Under the pieces are notes generated by a model, which was given only the letters and a program-made list of their open reading frames with translations, did not search any database and was not told where the DNA came from. Shown here one piece after another: positions 10,301-16,484 of a stretch of 64,000 nt of DNA. The stretch spans positions 310,001 to 374,000 of the forward strand of contig NZ_CP017754.1 in assembly GCF_001854325.1 (NCBI RefSeq), given 5' to 3'. The position numbers and the translations under genes are program-made. Origin of the DNA: Cupriavidus malaysiensis (GTDB lineage Bacteria; Pseudomonadota; Gammaproteobacteria; Burkholderiales; Burkholderiaceae). Position 1 is the first letter of the stretch, and each line of letters opens with the position of its first letter.

Positions 10301-10603
10301 GCCGGGAAAGAGACTACGACTCTCTATCGAGCAGTAACGCAAGGTGAATTGAAGCAAATTCAGGCGACCGGCAAGTTTGAGGCTGGTCCGAATTCCCTGG
10401 GTGGTAAGTGGTTTGCTGAAAGTTCAGAGCATGCGGAGCAATGGGGCAATGTGATGAACGGCCCCGGTAACTCGACAGTGGTGCGTGCACAAATGCCAAC
10501 GACCCAAGCTAACCAGCTCATGCGGGTAGAACGGCTAGACGGCATTGGCGCAGCGCGCTACGGCGAGCTAGATCAGTTGAAAGGAGTGACTATCAAATGG
10601 TAG
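4334..10603 (+). CDS. Exported Rhs/YD-repeat polymorphic toxin with transglutaminase-like domain
   Basis: 2089 residues from the ATG at 4334, which has GAGGA eight bases upstream; an upstream in-frame TTG is less likely. Order: Sec-type signal (VLTALAGALTLYLGAAEAG), low-complexity region, transglutaminase-like domain at about 196-340 (DQAQLMASLLR, then EHVWVKA and TFDPSYK, with no obvious catalytic Cys before DQA), DUF6531-like segment near 789 (GDPIDMVHGSF), many YD repeats, Rhs core at about 1740-1925 ending in DPSGLA, and a variable tip at 1926-2089. The tip contains LYRAVTQGELKQIQATG and GGKWFAESSEHAEQW, which resembles ADP-ribosyltransferase-like toxin tips; that is an inference. There is no PAAR or other T6SS N-terminal domain, so export is probably Sec-dependent, perhaps finished by the adjacent GspGFE. 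Its stop overlaps an ATG (ATGGTAG) just ahead of the presumed immunity gene. Confidence 0.88.
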   Translation: MIDDVLRGKRAVPQGGADRASRSGCAKVLTALAGALTLYLGAAEAGNVQFSTTLPAVAEPAPATAASAAQEAPIRRGREASPQGGMRRLILGQEFAPQPNTLRALLPPVSAEVASAHDAKVAATLPANLNAGGAIETLPRLNLKRSRAAASGSDNVNLQNFAEPKETGRSTRSVVTRAASDDNVVAHIAPAGPASLDELARALRNHPDLIYQYVRNNIELDPVRGIHKGALGAVLDNYGSPADQAQLMASLLRISGYDTRIVRGAIKLNAQQFADWFGVPTGNVCAVVSLMAQTQIPIYDISATQTGSCPGMNAPLTSISIEHVWVKANIGGTWYTFDPSYKPHVVKQGIDLNAAAGYNAAAFLQNAKSGATITPDLVRGLNRDNIRADLSRVSMNLADWIRKNKPTATLSDIIGGKSIVPFYAGALRQTRNPLADTSRSQDEWTEIPAAFKPTVRVLYQGIDQTFTSDAIYGKRLTITYNASNQPVLRLDGQAIGAPGSPVAPGTDSTVTFVVWHNAYPNERADHAFEQRIKGGGTYLIVNGWGPTGRGLSQYYLKNLEELRAAGHADTSEAMLGASLGVMGSQWISQTTNSASITDRLANAYTVQQHQVGIAGYTEGPYVDLPSNMSSPVQMTGDANLERAAFDSNGMHLSILESTAVNQTSGVPAVSTVKLLDQAMSQGQTIYKATSGNFASVQRSLANCQAHLGNFQGYLNQGFQLLIPANCQLAENRWKGAGYFVRGLGKARLLGSTIAGGYSGGYFTKPVPAPTYNFNTISTSKAPLNQIEYFGPGSSLGDPIDMVHGSFLYEHQDLKTGYGDGTGTLTFQRFYSSGMGGQTGPLGRGWTHNYDMSIRTASDGFLGMGDRLALDAVGTIVEHRASLDLLNDAASPADKFLAAVIAQRWFGDQLVDNTKIVKRGLNSDVFVRLPGQTGGGAYSSPPGKAAYLLENSNGWVLKTYAKEGAGTHVFDKGSGRIRQFVDISGETITFTWNGDRLFRVENSAGRKLTFYYNSNGRLGNVFGFMKMTQYAYDGNDNLISAALPGGSTRFEYDKPGRMTKFFEPSFPTVPVVTNVYDTLGRVRTQTSAAGNLFQYYFAGSRTEEVGPGGTARTFYIDGEGNQLQIGDPVGNWTLKDYDGQSRVVRETRPEGNRTEYAYDDRSCALANGSCTHNVATVSRIPRAGSGDPVLTQKFTYEPSFGLPLSSTDARGLTTSYEYRVPSYGIQLAKITRPSVGGMAPVTETVYEEVTPAGKGSYLRPIRVTEKIDGTRSVSTTISYAADGTPAVTTQDADGQKIKTVTTFDNEGRLISSQRDGMPLITYRYDSGDNVINTNANLLGSTESMIYDESNREVRRITYGNGGALVTCKRYNAMGDVVRSWGPAPPPAGTLYCPAEAAPTPITDTAYDDHHRPVRVTQFLPAADGGNRVTETVYNADDSVKSVRKAVGTGLQQNYVSYVYNPNGTVALTTDAKGNTTVNLYDGHDRLYRTHYPLDGSPGFGDVNNYEQYAWDANSNLIALRKRDGQTVTQTFDALNRLSSRAFPGGAGNVQYSYDLRGLKTASQFSNGSHTITNAYNALGQLTQTSAGGRTLRYSYDATGNMIDVAWPDGFHVSTTYDNIGRPAQLLENGTVSLAKYSYDQLNRRTQVELGNGTRTELTYDNQGWLSAKNHRFTSRTEDWIANFTRNQLGDITRLSVTNDRYGWKPSAGTSTYTANGLNQYRTAGGKAVTYDRNGNLTGDGTWTYAYDLDNRLRTATRAGTSATLDYDPEGRMIRTTINGTATTLLYNGQDLAAEYNAAGAVVRRYVFGPGIDEPLVQYEGPGTASKSWLYANQQGSIVALANSSGATTSSQAYGPFGETEGTPASRFGYTGQQYLAPLGLYYYKARMYSPVLGRFLQTDPIGYKDDLNWYAYVGNNPINATDPSGLAALCSTNNLMGVESKVQPIPTPAAITNSWSHQQSANLSDALSQGVVGPGIGAGVVKGIGAAAKAAGKETTTLYRAVTQGELKQIQATGKFEAGPNSLGGKWFAESSEHAEQWGNVMNGPGNSTVVRAQMPTTQANQLMRVERLDGIGAARYGELDQLKGVTIKW
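9564..10086 (+). repeat. Rhs core direct repeat, copy 1
   Basis: This stretch of the intact Rhs gene, covering the last YD repeats and core up to the NNPIN motif, is repeated at 13162-13684 at a constant offset of 3598 bases with only scattered substitutions. The sequences diverge just after the core, where the two different tips begin. Homologous exchange between the copies would swap the tip. Confidence 0.9.
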
Positions 10604-10632
10604 CTATTGATCGTTGCCGAGGAGCTTGTGCA

Positions 10633-10926
10633 ATGCGTGAGTCTGTTAAGGTGCATGTGCAGTGGTTGCCGGAAAAGATGGTAAATCTGCCTTCATCCAA
10701 TACTTATTCGACCGTGGCGAAATTTCCTGAAGATGCAGCGACATGGCCAAACGAGGCGTGGAGCGTCGTATTGGAGTTCGATTCCCCGGAAATTGCGCAT
10801 GCTGTGTCGTTCAATGCTACAGCCCGATTTCTCATGCCAACAGCTCCGTTTGAGCGGTTGAAGCCAGGATGTGTTTTTGAACTGTATGAGGGCTTCAAGC
10901 GTACGGCCATCGTTAGGGTGTTGTAA
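10633..10926 (+). CDS. Presumed immunity protein for the intact Rhs tip
   Basis: A 97-residue protein starting at the ATG at 10633, preceded by GAGGAG at nine bases. The upstream in-frame ATG at 10597 overlaps the rhs stop but lacks a ribosome site. It has no signal peptide or membrane segment. Base composition is AT-richer than the Rhs core, as is usual for tip/immunity cassettes. The C-terminal half has the pattern FLMPTAPFERLKPGCVFELYEG, then AIVRVL, resembling an EF-Tu-like beta-barrel domain; the gene at 12135 shows the same pattern. Position directly after the toxin tip is the main argument for an immunity role. No named family was recognised with certainty. Confidence 0.7.
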   Translation: MRESVKVHVQWLPEKMVNLPSSNTYSTVAKFPEDAATWPNEAWSVVLEFDSPEIAHAVSFNATARFLMPTAPFERLKPGCVFELYEGFKRTAIVRVL

Positions 10927-10974
10927 GCATTGACATATTCAAGGAGGAAGCTTCGCTTCTTGTCTTCTCTCATC

Positions 10975-11007
10975 AAGCCGGTGCCGAGAAATCCGGACCG
11001 GCTTTTT
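10975..11007 (+). terminator. Rho-independent terminator after the rhs-immunity pair
   Basis: Inverted repeat AAGCCGGT / ACCGGCTT with a 14-base loop, followed by a run of T residues. It closes the rhs-immunity transcription unit, so the downstream cassette genes need their own promoters or read-through. Confidence 0.75.
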
Positions 11008-11253
11008 TCTGCCTATGCAGGAGCGGCGATGGGCCGCGTCGGTAGATCGCCACCAAATCAGCCGCCGGCGTCGCATTGGCAACCTGACATTGGCAAGAGC
11101 TGGCGACTGGTCAGCCGCTGGTCGGCGCCTTCCACTCTCAAAAGGCCACGGACAGCATTTGGTCACTTGAGCGTGGAATCCGGCTGCTCGGCCAGGTGAT
11201 CGAGCAGCAGCGGGAAACGTAATCAGAGATATGAGCAATGCTCTGGGCGGAGG

Positions 11254-11544
11254 GTGACAGAGAGCTGTGAGGACTTTATTGGCTTGTTGGCTGCGATTTC
11301 TGGTGGTGTACAAGCTGCAGACGAGGCAGTTCTTGACGAATGGCTCCCGGAAGAGCCACCTGCGACGACACTATTTGCCGCTCTCGGTGATCGGATTGCA
11401 GGGGACTTTGGCAGCACCGGCGTTGATGCTAACCACCGTATGTTCTCGTTGATTGAGCAGGCGACTGAGTGCCTTAGCCGCATCGACGACGTACAGATCG
11501 GACCTGGGTGGCGTGAAAGCCGCGTCGAGACGGTACGGTCGTGA
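11254..11544 (+). CDS. Probable truncated immunity-family protein
   Basis: A 96-residue frame from a GTG at 11254; the GGAGG lies directly against the start, so the start is doubtful. Residues 20-70 (DEAVLDEWLPEEPPATTLFAALGDRIAGDF, HRMFSLIEQA) look like a real protein and recall a small family of about 120 residues found beside Rhs and CDI toxins (DUF7674-like by memory). After LIEQAT the sequence becomes unrelated and Arg-rich, suggesting the natural C-terminus was lost by recombination. The 240 bases upstream hold no recognisable gene. Best read as a decayed orphan immunity gene. Confidence 0.45.
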   Translation: MTESCEDFIGLLAAISGGVQAADEAVLDEWLPEEPPATTLFAALGDRIAGDFGSTGVDANHRMFSLIEQATECLSRIDDVQIGPGWRESRVETVRS

Positions 11545-11626
11545 GAACCGAATGGGCTACCGTCGTTCCTAGAAGCGACGGGCTTCGTACCGCGTATCCA
11601 ATCATCAAGCCATAGGAAGGAACATA

Positions 11627-12130
11627 ATGTGGATCGAATTAAGGATCAAGGAATCTTCATCATCAGATTTTTCTGTTCGTCCCTACGATCCCAATGATGA
11701 CGATGTTCGATCTATCTTGTGGGACGTTTGTCAGGCGATTGGGCAGCGTGGTGAATTCTTAGTTTCCGGGTTTGGGCAAGATCATTGGCCCGTAGATGTG
11801 CAGACAGATCTTCCTGTCTTCTTAGAACAGCTTCCCTCGGCAATCATGGCTGTTAGTGAAGGTATGCCGACAGAAATAGAATTCTACGAGCAAGGTATAG
11901 AAAGGTCGATTACCCTGATGCTTGAGGGGGGCGTTTATGTGGCTGCATGCAAGAGCTCGATGTCGACATGCTGGCAGACTAATTCAATTTCTGAAGAGGT
12001 TGACCGGGAAGAGCTCAAGGAAATGCTGCTGGCAGTGAGGGAGGTTTTTATGCGTTTCTTTGCTGATACAGCCCCGGGGCTGGTTAAGCATCCGTGGATA
12101 CAACAATGGTTGAAAGGTACCTCTGGGTAA
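11627..12130 (+). CDS. Orphan immunity-like protein, unknown family
   Basis: A 167-residue acidic soluble protein with a clear ribosome site (GGAAGG, seven bases before ATG). Codon use and base composition are distinctly AT-richer than flanking Rhs DNA. Segments such as FSVRPYDPNDDDVRSILWDV and MRFFADTAPGLVKHPWIQQWL suggest a folded alpha/beta protein, but I do not recognise the family. It lies four bases upstream of the next gene, facing the same way, so the two form a pair. No toxin tip precedes it, so any cognate toxin has been lost or lies elsewhere. Confidence 0.65.
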   Translation: MWIELRIKESSSSDFSVRPYDPNDDDVRSILWDVCQAIGQRGEFLVSGFGQDHWPVDVQTDLPVFLEQLPSAIMAVSEGMPTEIEFYEQGIERSITLMLEGGVYVAACKSSMSTCWQTNSISEEVDREELKEMLLAVREVFMRFFADTAPGLVKHPWIQQWLKGTSG

Positions 12131-12134
12131 GAGT

Positions 12135-12422
12135 ATGAAGCCAGATGCATTTTTGGAGGTCAGATTTAAAACAAAAGAAGAAGGGGGTAGGGCGAGTTCA
12201 ATAACTGGAACGTATTACGCATGTCCGCTGTTTGTGGATGGAGAGGGATTCGAATGCAGATTGCTTATCGGTGGGAAAACACTGGAGCTGGGGGCGGCGT
12301 ATGAAGTGCCCGTGAAATTTATGAATCGAGATCTCGTTTTACCGAGATTGAGTGTAGGTAAGACGGTAACTCTTTGGGAGGGCAAAGATGTGGGTTCAGG
12401 CAAAGTTCTAAGACTGGCCTAG
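12135..12422 (+). CDS. Orphan immunity-like protein with EF-Tu-like beta-barrel pattern
   Basis: A 95-residue protein whose ATG lies four bases after the preceding stop, so it is probably translationally coupled. The sequence is beta-rich: YYACPLFVDGEGFECRLLI, then the C-terminal pattern LPRLSVGKTVTLWEGKDVGSGKVLRLA. This matches in spacing and key residues (L-x-x-G-x-x-x-x-L-x-E-G, then V-L) the immunity protein at 10633, suggesting distant homology and an EF-Tu domain-like fold. If so, it may be a second immunity protein for a tip of the same class. Confidence 0.65.
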   Translation: MKPDAFLEVRFKTKEEGGRASSITGTYYACPLFVDGEGFECRLLIGGKTLELGAAYEVPVKFMNRDLVLPRLSVGKTVTLWEGKDVGSGKVLRLA

Positions 12423-12549
12423 CGTGGCAAAGGGATTGGGGGCTGTGCGTGGCAGTTCTCCGACAAGTGGCAATGCGGCCTTGTGCGCTCCCATCATCGT
12501 CACCGACATCATCCTCGGTTACTACCGGGCTCTGCCTCCACTTCGCGCA

Positions 12550-12634
12550 GGGGCAACTGACACAGACCAGTGCTGGCGGCCGGACTCCGCGTTACAGCTA
12601 TGACGCCGCTGGCAACGTGATCGATGTCGTAGAG
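12550..12634 (+). pseudogene. Rhs YD-repeat fragment
   Basis: About 85 bases nearly identical to 9064-9148 inside the intact rhs gene. They encode GQLTQTSAGGRTPRYSYDAAGN and run into unrelated sequence with a stop at 12641. There is no start codon or ribosome site. Recombination debris marking the edge of a displaced cassette. Confidence 0.8.
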
Positions 12635-12645
12635 GTGGAGTGATA

Positions 12646-12765
12646 TTCGAGACCCATTGGGTGGCGAGCGCCAAGACCGGTCAACGCGTCGAGTTCAAGG
12701 CGAAATTTCCGGGAGGCGAATGGACGAGAAAAACGAGCAGGTATCAGCTAAACGGCATGAGCTGA
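12646..12765 (+). pseudogene. Remnant C-terminus of a toxin tip
   Basis: An open frame of 39 codons with no start, ending in TGA at 12763-12765. It reads FETHWVASAKTGQRVEFKAK then FPGGEWTRKTSRYQL. It overlaps the start of the following small gene in another frame, the normal arrangement at the end of an Rhs toxin and the start of its immunity gene. Probably the last part of a lost tip. It is out of frame with the Rhs fragment just upstream. Confidence 0.45.
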
Positions 12766-13046
12766 TTGTGCTTGCGAATTCAATGCTCGCGGGCGAATTG
12801 AATTTGATTGAAGGGGTCCGCCAGATATGTGCTCTGCGATTTGCAGTTGAAGATCCAGAGAACGAGGTGTTCTTGGTGATTCGTGGCATTGATTCGGAAA
12901 CCGATACGTTTCCATTAGGGGCAATGCGTGCGAACTGCAGTCCCGAGTACCTGAGTCGCATGGACAATGAGATGCAACGCTACTTGTCCGAGGCACAAGT
13001 GGATATTCTGGAAGCCTGCCGGGAGATCATTAAGGCGTTCTCTTGA
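12720..13046 (+). CDS. Orphan immunity-like protein (DUF2489-like)
   Basis: A 108-residue protein from the ATG at 12720, with GGGAGG six bases upstream. Helical, with an N-terminal LANSMLAGELNLIEGVRQIC, then RGIDSETDTFPLG and AQVDILEACREIIKAF. The combination of LIEG followed by IDSETD-x-(F/L)-P-x-G recalls a small family often found next to Rhs/CDI toxins; I associate it with DUF2489, but from memory only. The gene overlaps the remnant toxin C-terminus at 12646-12765, consistent with an immunity gene whose toxin body has been deleted. Confidence 0.65.
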   Translation: MDEKNEQVSAKRHELIVLANSMLAGELNLIEGVRQICALRFAVEDPENEVFLVIRGIDSETDTFPLGAMRANCSPEYLSRMDNEMQRYLSEAQVDILEACREIIKAFS

Positions 13047-13101
13047 TATCGGAGTTTTCTTGCTGCCGCTATTCAGCGAATTCGCATAGCTGAGAAGGCC
13101 A

Positions 13102-13130
13102 AGCCGCCGCTCCGTGTTGGAGCGGCGGCT
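13102..13130 (+). terminator. Strong 12-bp GC hairpin between cassettes
   Basis: Perfect inverted repeat AGCCGCCGCTCC / GGAGCGGCGGCT with a five-base loop (GTGTT). No T-run follows on either strand, so it may act as a transcription pause or weak terminator, or be a recombination-associated hairpin. It sits just before the second Rhs core copy. Confidence 0.5.
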
Positions 13131-13139
13131 GGAAGCTAG

Positions 13140-14171
13140 ACGGCCTGGGCCAGCTCACGAAAGTACGACCTGGGCAACCGCATACGGACGGCCACGCGCG
13201 CGGGCACGAGCGCCACGCTGGACTACGACCCGGAAGGCCGGATGCTCCGGACCACGATCAACGGCACGGCGACGACGCTGCTATACAACGGGCGGGAACT
13301 GGCCGCGGAATACGACGCCGCCGGCGCGGTGGCCCGCCGCTATGTGTTCGGCCCGGGCATCGACGAGCCGCTGGTGCAGTACGAAGGCCCGGGCACGGCG
13401 TCCAAATGCTGGCTGTACGCCGACCACCAGGGCAGCATCGTCGCGCAGACGAACCGCAGCGGCGCGACGACGAGCAGCCAGGCGTACGGGCCGTTCGGGG
13501 AGACCGAGGGCATGCCGGCGTCCCGCTTTGGCTATACGGGGCAGCAGTACCTGGCGCCGCTCGGGTTGTACTATTACAAGGCGCGGATGTATTCGCCGGT
13601 GCTGGGGCGCTTCCTGCAGACGGATCCGATCGGGTACAAGGATGACCTGAATTGGTATGCGTATGTGGGGAACAACCCGATCAACTTTGCCGATCCGATG
13701 GGGCTGGCGGCAGCCTCGGGGGATTTCTCGCAGGGGTTGTCGTTCAAGCCGGTCGCTGACGGTCCTCGTACGCTGGTTGCTGCTCTGCCACTGGTGCCGC
13801 TTCTCGCTGCGGGGTTGATCGCGACTGATATAGCGACAAGCGACGTGCCGATGATTGGCGGGGGGATCGGCAAGGGGATTGGGGCTACGGCAAACGTACT
13901 CAAGCTCAACGCTGCGCAGGCTAAGAACGTTGACCGCTTTACAAGTAAGCTGCCTTCTAATGCTAAGGATAGCGTTTCATTGAAGGCGCTCCCAAATGAC
14001 GGCGTAGCTGCTCAAGCGATGTCACCGGGGCGAGTGCCGGGATCTTCAGCGGTATATGAGAAGCAGATCGATGCTGCTGGCGTGACTACACAGTACACCA
14101 AAACTACTTACGACCCAGCAGGGAAAATTGTCCATGTGAAGGATAAAATCACAGGAGGCGTGTACCCATGA
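13140..14171 (+). pseudogene. Orphan Rhs core plus second toxin tip (displaced rhsCT module)
   Basis: An open frame of 343 codons starting right after a TAG at 13137, with no usable start or ribosome site upstream; the first ATG (13242) lies inside the core. The core up to NNPINFADPMGLA is a near copy of the intact rhs core. The tip of about 165 residues is different: a hydrophobic linker (LVAALPLVPLLAAGLIATDI), then SPGRVPGSSAVYEKQIDAAG, YTKTTYDPAGKIVHVKDK and a GGVYP end. I do not know this tip's activity, although the PGSSAVYEK-type ending occurs in other Rhs proteins. Its stop overlaps the next gene by four bases. This is a silent cassette that could be activated by recombination with the intact gene. 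Confidence 0.8.
13162..13684 (+). repeat. Rhs core direct repeat, copy 2
   Basis: Partner of 9564-10086, at a constant offset of 3598 bases. Differences are point changes only, for example the DLGNRIR versus DLDNRLR region and the DHQGSIVAQTNR versus NQQGSIVALANS region. Confidence 0.9.
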
Positions 14172-14515
14172 ACAAGAATCGTTTGGATACGGTCAGAGCA
14201 TTGGTTGAGCTTTCATTTCCATTGGATGAGATTGAATCCCGCCTTCGAGAATTTGATTGGGATTTTGAAGGGGAGGCAATCGAATTGAGTCGTGCACATT
14301 TGATTGATGTGCTCAGGCGGTACCTAAGTCGAGAGTTGTCGGTGAGTGATGTGGAGCGATGGGCTAATTTAATTGAGGGGCGAGAAGATATTGCCCTTGA
14401 AAAGAGATCGGAGGAGAAGCTTGATGAGGTTTTGTATGAGCTTGCTAATCCAGCTTTAACGGTTCCACTGGATGAATCTCATGCCAGTGCCATCATTGAG
14501 GCTCTGTCCAAGTAG
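14168..14515 (+). CDS. Immunity protein of the second Rhs tip
   Basis: A 115-residue acidic helical protein whose ATG overlaps the stop of the orphan tip (ATGA), with GGAGG ten bases upstream inside the toxin frame. Segments include LSFPLDEIESRLREFDWDF, IDVLRRYLSRELSVSDVERW and LIEGREDIALE. The product is AT-richer in codon use than the Rhs core. The overlap with the tip makes an immunity role very likely, and the protein recalls small uncharacterised Burkholderiales proteins found beside Rhs tips. It may be expressed without the toxin, protecting against kin that carry the active version. Confidence 0.75.
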   Translation: MNKNRLDTVRALVELSFPLDEIESRLREFDWDFEGEAIELSRAHLIDVLRRYLSRELSVSDVERWANLIEGREDIALEKRSEEKLDEVLYELANPALTVPLDESHASAIIEALSK

Positions 14516-14533
14516 TTAGATACGCCATGACAA

Positions 14534-14857
14534 CAGGGCAGTATCGTTGCGCTGACGATTAGCCAGGCGTATGGGCCGTTCGGGGAGACGGACGGTGCAC
14601 CGGTGTCCCGCTTTGGCTATACCGGGCAGCAGTATCTGGCGCCGCTCGGGTCGTACTATTACAAGGCGCAGATGTATTCGCCGACGTTGGGCCGTTTCCT
14701 GCAGGCTGATCTGATTGGGTACCCACACGCCGTAACCCAATGCCTCAAACTACCAACGCCTGAATCCGCAGCGCCACGCGTGCGACCCGACAGCATACGA
14801 GTGTGGGCATGCGCCGGGCACGGGTCCCAGGACGAAGGATCAAAGGCCGGCACATGA
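14534..14857 (+). pseudogene. Rhs core fragment fused to unrelated sequence
   Basis: Starts inside the core at QGSIVALT and lacks about 10 residues present in the intact gene before SQAYGPFGE. It continues through RFGYTGQQYLAPLG and MYSPTLGRFLQADLIGYP, then breaks off at 14722 into a Pro/Arg-rich frame that stops at 14857. No start codon or ribosome site. Another deletion-truncated Rhs module ahead of an immunity-like gene. Confidence 0.8.
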
Positions 14858-14927
14858 CGTTAGCGGGAAAGCCGTTCCGTGGAACAACCCCCGACAACCC
14901 CGCCGCTTGCCATATCAACCGACCGCT

Positions 14928-15332
14928 ATGGACGTTATCGAATTCTTGAAGACCATCTACGTTGGCGATCGTGGCTGCAAGTCGGTGTTGATCGACGGCT
15001 GGAACTCTGAAGTCAAAGTTCAGGCAACGTGTATCTCTCGCGTTCGATCCGCTGCATGGGATCACTACACGGCCGAAGATCTACCTGACGGCTTCATCGT
15101 TTTCCTGGGCGTGAAGAGCGTGGCCTTCGAACCTAGTGGGGTGGTTCCGAACGACAGCATCAACGGTATCCGAGCCGAGCCACTCGTGGGCGATCCGGCA
15201 AAGTATCTTATTCTGATGAGCGTGGATGCGGTCGATGCCGTGGGCGATCACACGGAAGTCCAGATTCGAATACACGCAGACGCGATGGCGTTGGAGGATC
15301 ACCGAAAACCAGAGCAGAGAATCACTCGATGA
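14928..15332 (+). CDS. Orphan immunity-like protein (DUF6258-like)
   Basis: 134 residues from the ATG at 14928; an upstream in-frame start at 14907 is possible and neither has a strong ribosome site. The sequence begins [20 protein letters not shown], followed by [28 protein letters not shown] and a C-terminal MALEDHRKP. The combination FLKT-(I/V)-Y-x-GDR-x-CK, DGWN and ISRVR matches the small DUF6258 family as I remember it, commonly found beside Rhs and CDI toxins. It follows a truncated Rhs core, so it is probably an orphan immunity gene. Confidence 0.68.
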   Translation: MDVIEFLKTIYVGDRGCKSVLIDGWNSEVKVQATCISRVRSAAWDHYTAEDLPDGFIVFLGVKSVAFEPSGVVPNDSINGIRAEPLVGDPAKYLILMSVDAVDAVGDHTEVQIRIHADAMALEDHRKPEQRITR

Positions 15333-15469
15333 CGATAGCCTCCGCCTTGCGCGGGCATTGTGGCTCCTATGCGCAACCCTGCAGCCGCAGACGTGCCGGC
15401 CGTCGAGCGTGCTGGAGGGGGGCGACGAGTGCGCGTGCCAAACCATCAAGCACGGCGACATTCGCTCCC

Positions 15470-15541
15470 AGCAACGGAAGCCATACGATCATCAGCGCCT
15501 ACGACAGGCAGGGATGCCCGACGCAGACTGACGCAGTTTGA
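15470..15541 (+). pseudogene. Short Rhs YD-repeat fragment
   Basis: 24 codons reading SNGSHTIISAYDRQGCPTQT, matching SNGSHTITNAYNALGQLTQT of the intact rhs gene near 9022-9087, then a stop. The DNA is degenerate compared with the other fragments, suggesting an older remnant. The 130 bases upstream hold nothing I recognise. Confidence 0.65.
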
Positions 15542-15552
15542 GACCTGAAGAA

Positions 15553-16008
15553 ATGAAAGAGAGTTTCCACGATGCGGAGCTGCGCCAGATTCTGCGCAAG
15601 GAAATTGAATCCCATCGCATCACCGAGCTTGGGGATTCGTCGCCCTTCTTTGCGCAGCTTGCAAAGGCCTATCCAGCCCTTGGCTCGAGAGTTGACTGGG
15701 CGTTAGTGCCTAACTCAATTGAGCGCGTTGAGGAGGATGAATCTCTGCAAGCGGAGCAGTTTGTCAAGTTCTTCGATGAGGTCGTTCGGACATTCGGCCT
15801 GTGCGGAGATGCTGTTTATCTGGGTGATAGCGCGACTGATTTTGCACTGTCCGGTTCGCTGGAGTGCCTAAGGGAGATGTTCCCCGAGCTTCTTGCAATT
15901 CCGCAGCATCACTATCTGGTTGGCCCAGATTCCTCGTGGTGCCTATGCTTCACGATGGAGGGGGATATGGGATTCGGTTTCCGGCCGCCTTCCACATTAG
16001 CTCAGTAA
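15553..16008 (+). CDS. Orphan immunity-like protein, CdiI/Rhs-associated type
   Basis: 151 residues from the ATG at 15553, preceded by CTGAAG; an in-frame TTG at 15538 is an alternative. Soluble alpha/beta protein with DAVYLGDSATDFALSGSLE, then LLAIPQHHYLVGPDSSWCLC and FTMEGDMGFGFRP. The signature IPQHHY followed by W-C-x-C-F-T-M-E-G-D-M is one I associate with immunity proteins of contact-dependent toxins in Burkholderia and Pseudomonas, by memory. A hairpin terminator follows. No intact toxin tip precedes it. Confidence 0.68.
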   Translation: MKESFHDAELRQILRKEIESHRITELGDSSPFFAQLAKAYPALGSRVDWALVPNSIERVEEDESLQAEQFVKFFDEVVRTFGLCGDAVYLGDSATDFALSGSLECLREMFPELLAIPQHHYLVGPDSSWCLCFTMEGDMGFGFRPPSTLAQ

Positions 16009-16015
16009 GGAGAGA

Positions 16016-16040
16016 CGCTCGCCCCCGCGCGAGCGCTTTT
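16016..16040 (+). terminator. Rho-independent terminator after the 15553 gene
   Basis: Inverted repeat CGCTCGC / GCGAGCG with a six-base C-rich loop, followed by C and TTTT. Closes the upstream orphan immunity gene. Confidence 0.65.
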
Positions 16041-16122
16041 CGTCGAAGCATAGCTGGTCAACCTGCATATCATTTCCTCTTGCTGCCCGCAAAGCCATGT
16101 GCCCGGGTCTGCAGCAGAGCTG

Positions 16123-16480
16123 AGTGCCACACTGGACTACGACCCGGAAGGTCGGATGATCCGCACCACGATCAACGGCACGGCGACGACGCTGCAGTAA
16201 AACGGGCAGGAACTGGCCGCGGAGTACAACGCCGCCAGCGCGCTAGCCCGCCGCTATGTGTTTGGCCCGGGCATCGACGAGCCGCTGGTGCAGTACGAAG
16301 GCCCGGGCACGGCGTCCAAGAGCTGGCTGTATGCGAACCAGCAAGGCAGCATCGTAGCGCTGGCAAACAGCATCGGAGCGACTACCAGCAGCCAAGTGGG
16401 TGCGGATGTATTCGCCGACGTTGGGCCGCTTCCTGCAGACGGATCCGATCGGGTACAAGGGTGACCTGTTTTTGGGGTGA
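16123..16480 (+). pseudogene. Rhs core pseudogene with internal stop and deletion
   Basis: Begins at SATLDYDPEGRMIRTTINGT and matches the intact core, but has an in-frame TAA at 16198 (TTLQ-stop instead of TTLLYN). It also has a deletion of about 34 codons, with a frame change, after ATTSSQ that joins the GSI-region to the MYSPTLGRFLQTDPIGYK segment. It ends at TGA 16478-16480, four bases before the TTG start of the next gene. Clearly non-functional as a protein. Confidence 0.85.
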
Positions 16481-16484
16481 AATA

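Noticed and set aside
10930..11199. 89-codon ORF after the first immunity gene
   Set aside because: Runs straight through the terminator at 10975-11007, begins with a TTG and has no family resemblance.
13114..13650. 178-codon ORF in an alternative frame of the second Rhs core
   Set aside because: Arg/Thr-rich frame-shifted reading of the Rhs core; the same shadow occurs at the equivalent place in the first copy (9744-10052).
14907..14927. Upstream start for the DUF6258-like gene
   Set aside because: Adds seven residues not expected in the family; MDVIEFLKT at 14928 is the natural N-terminus.
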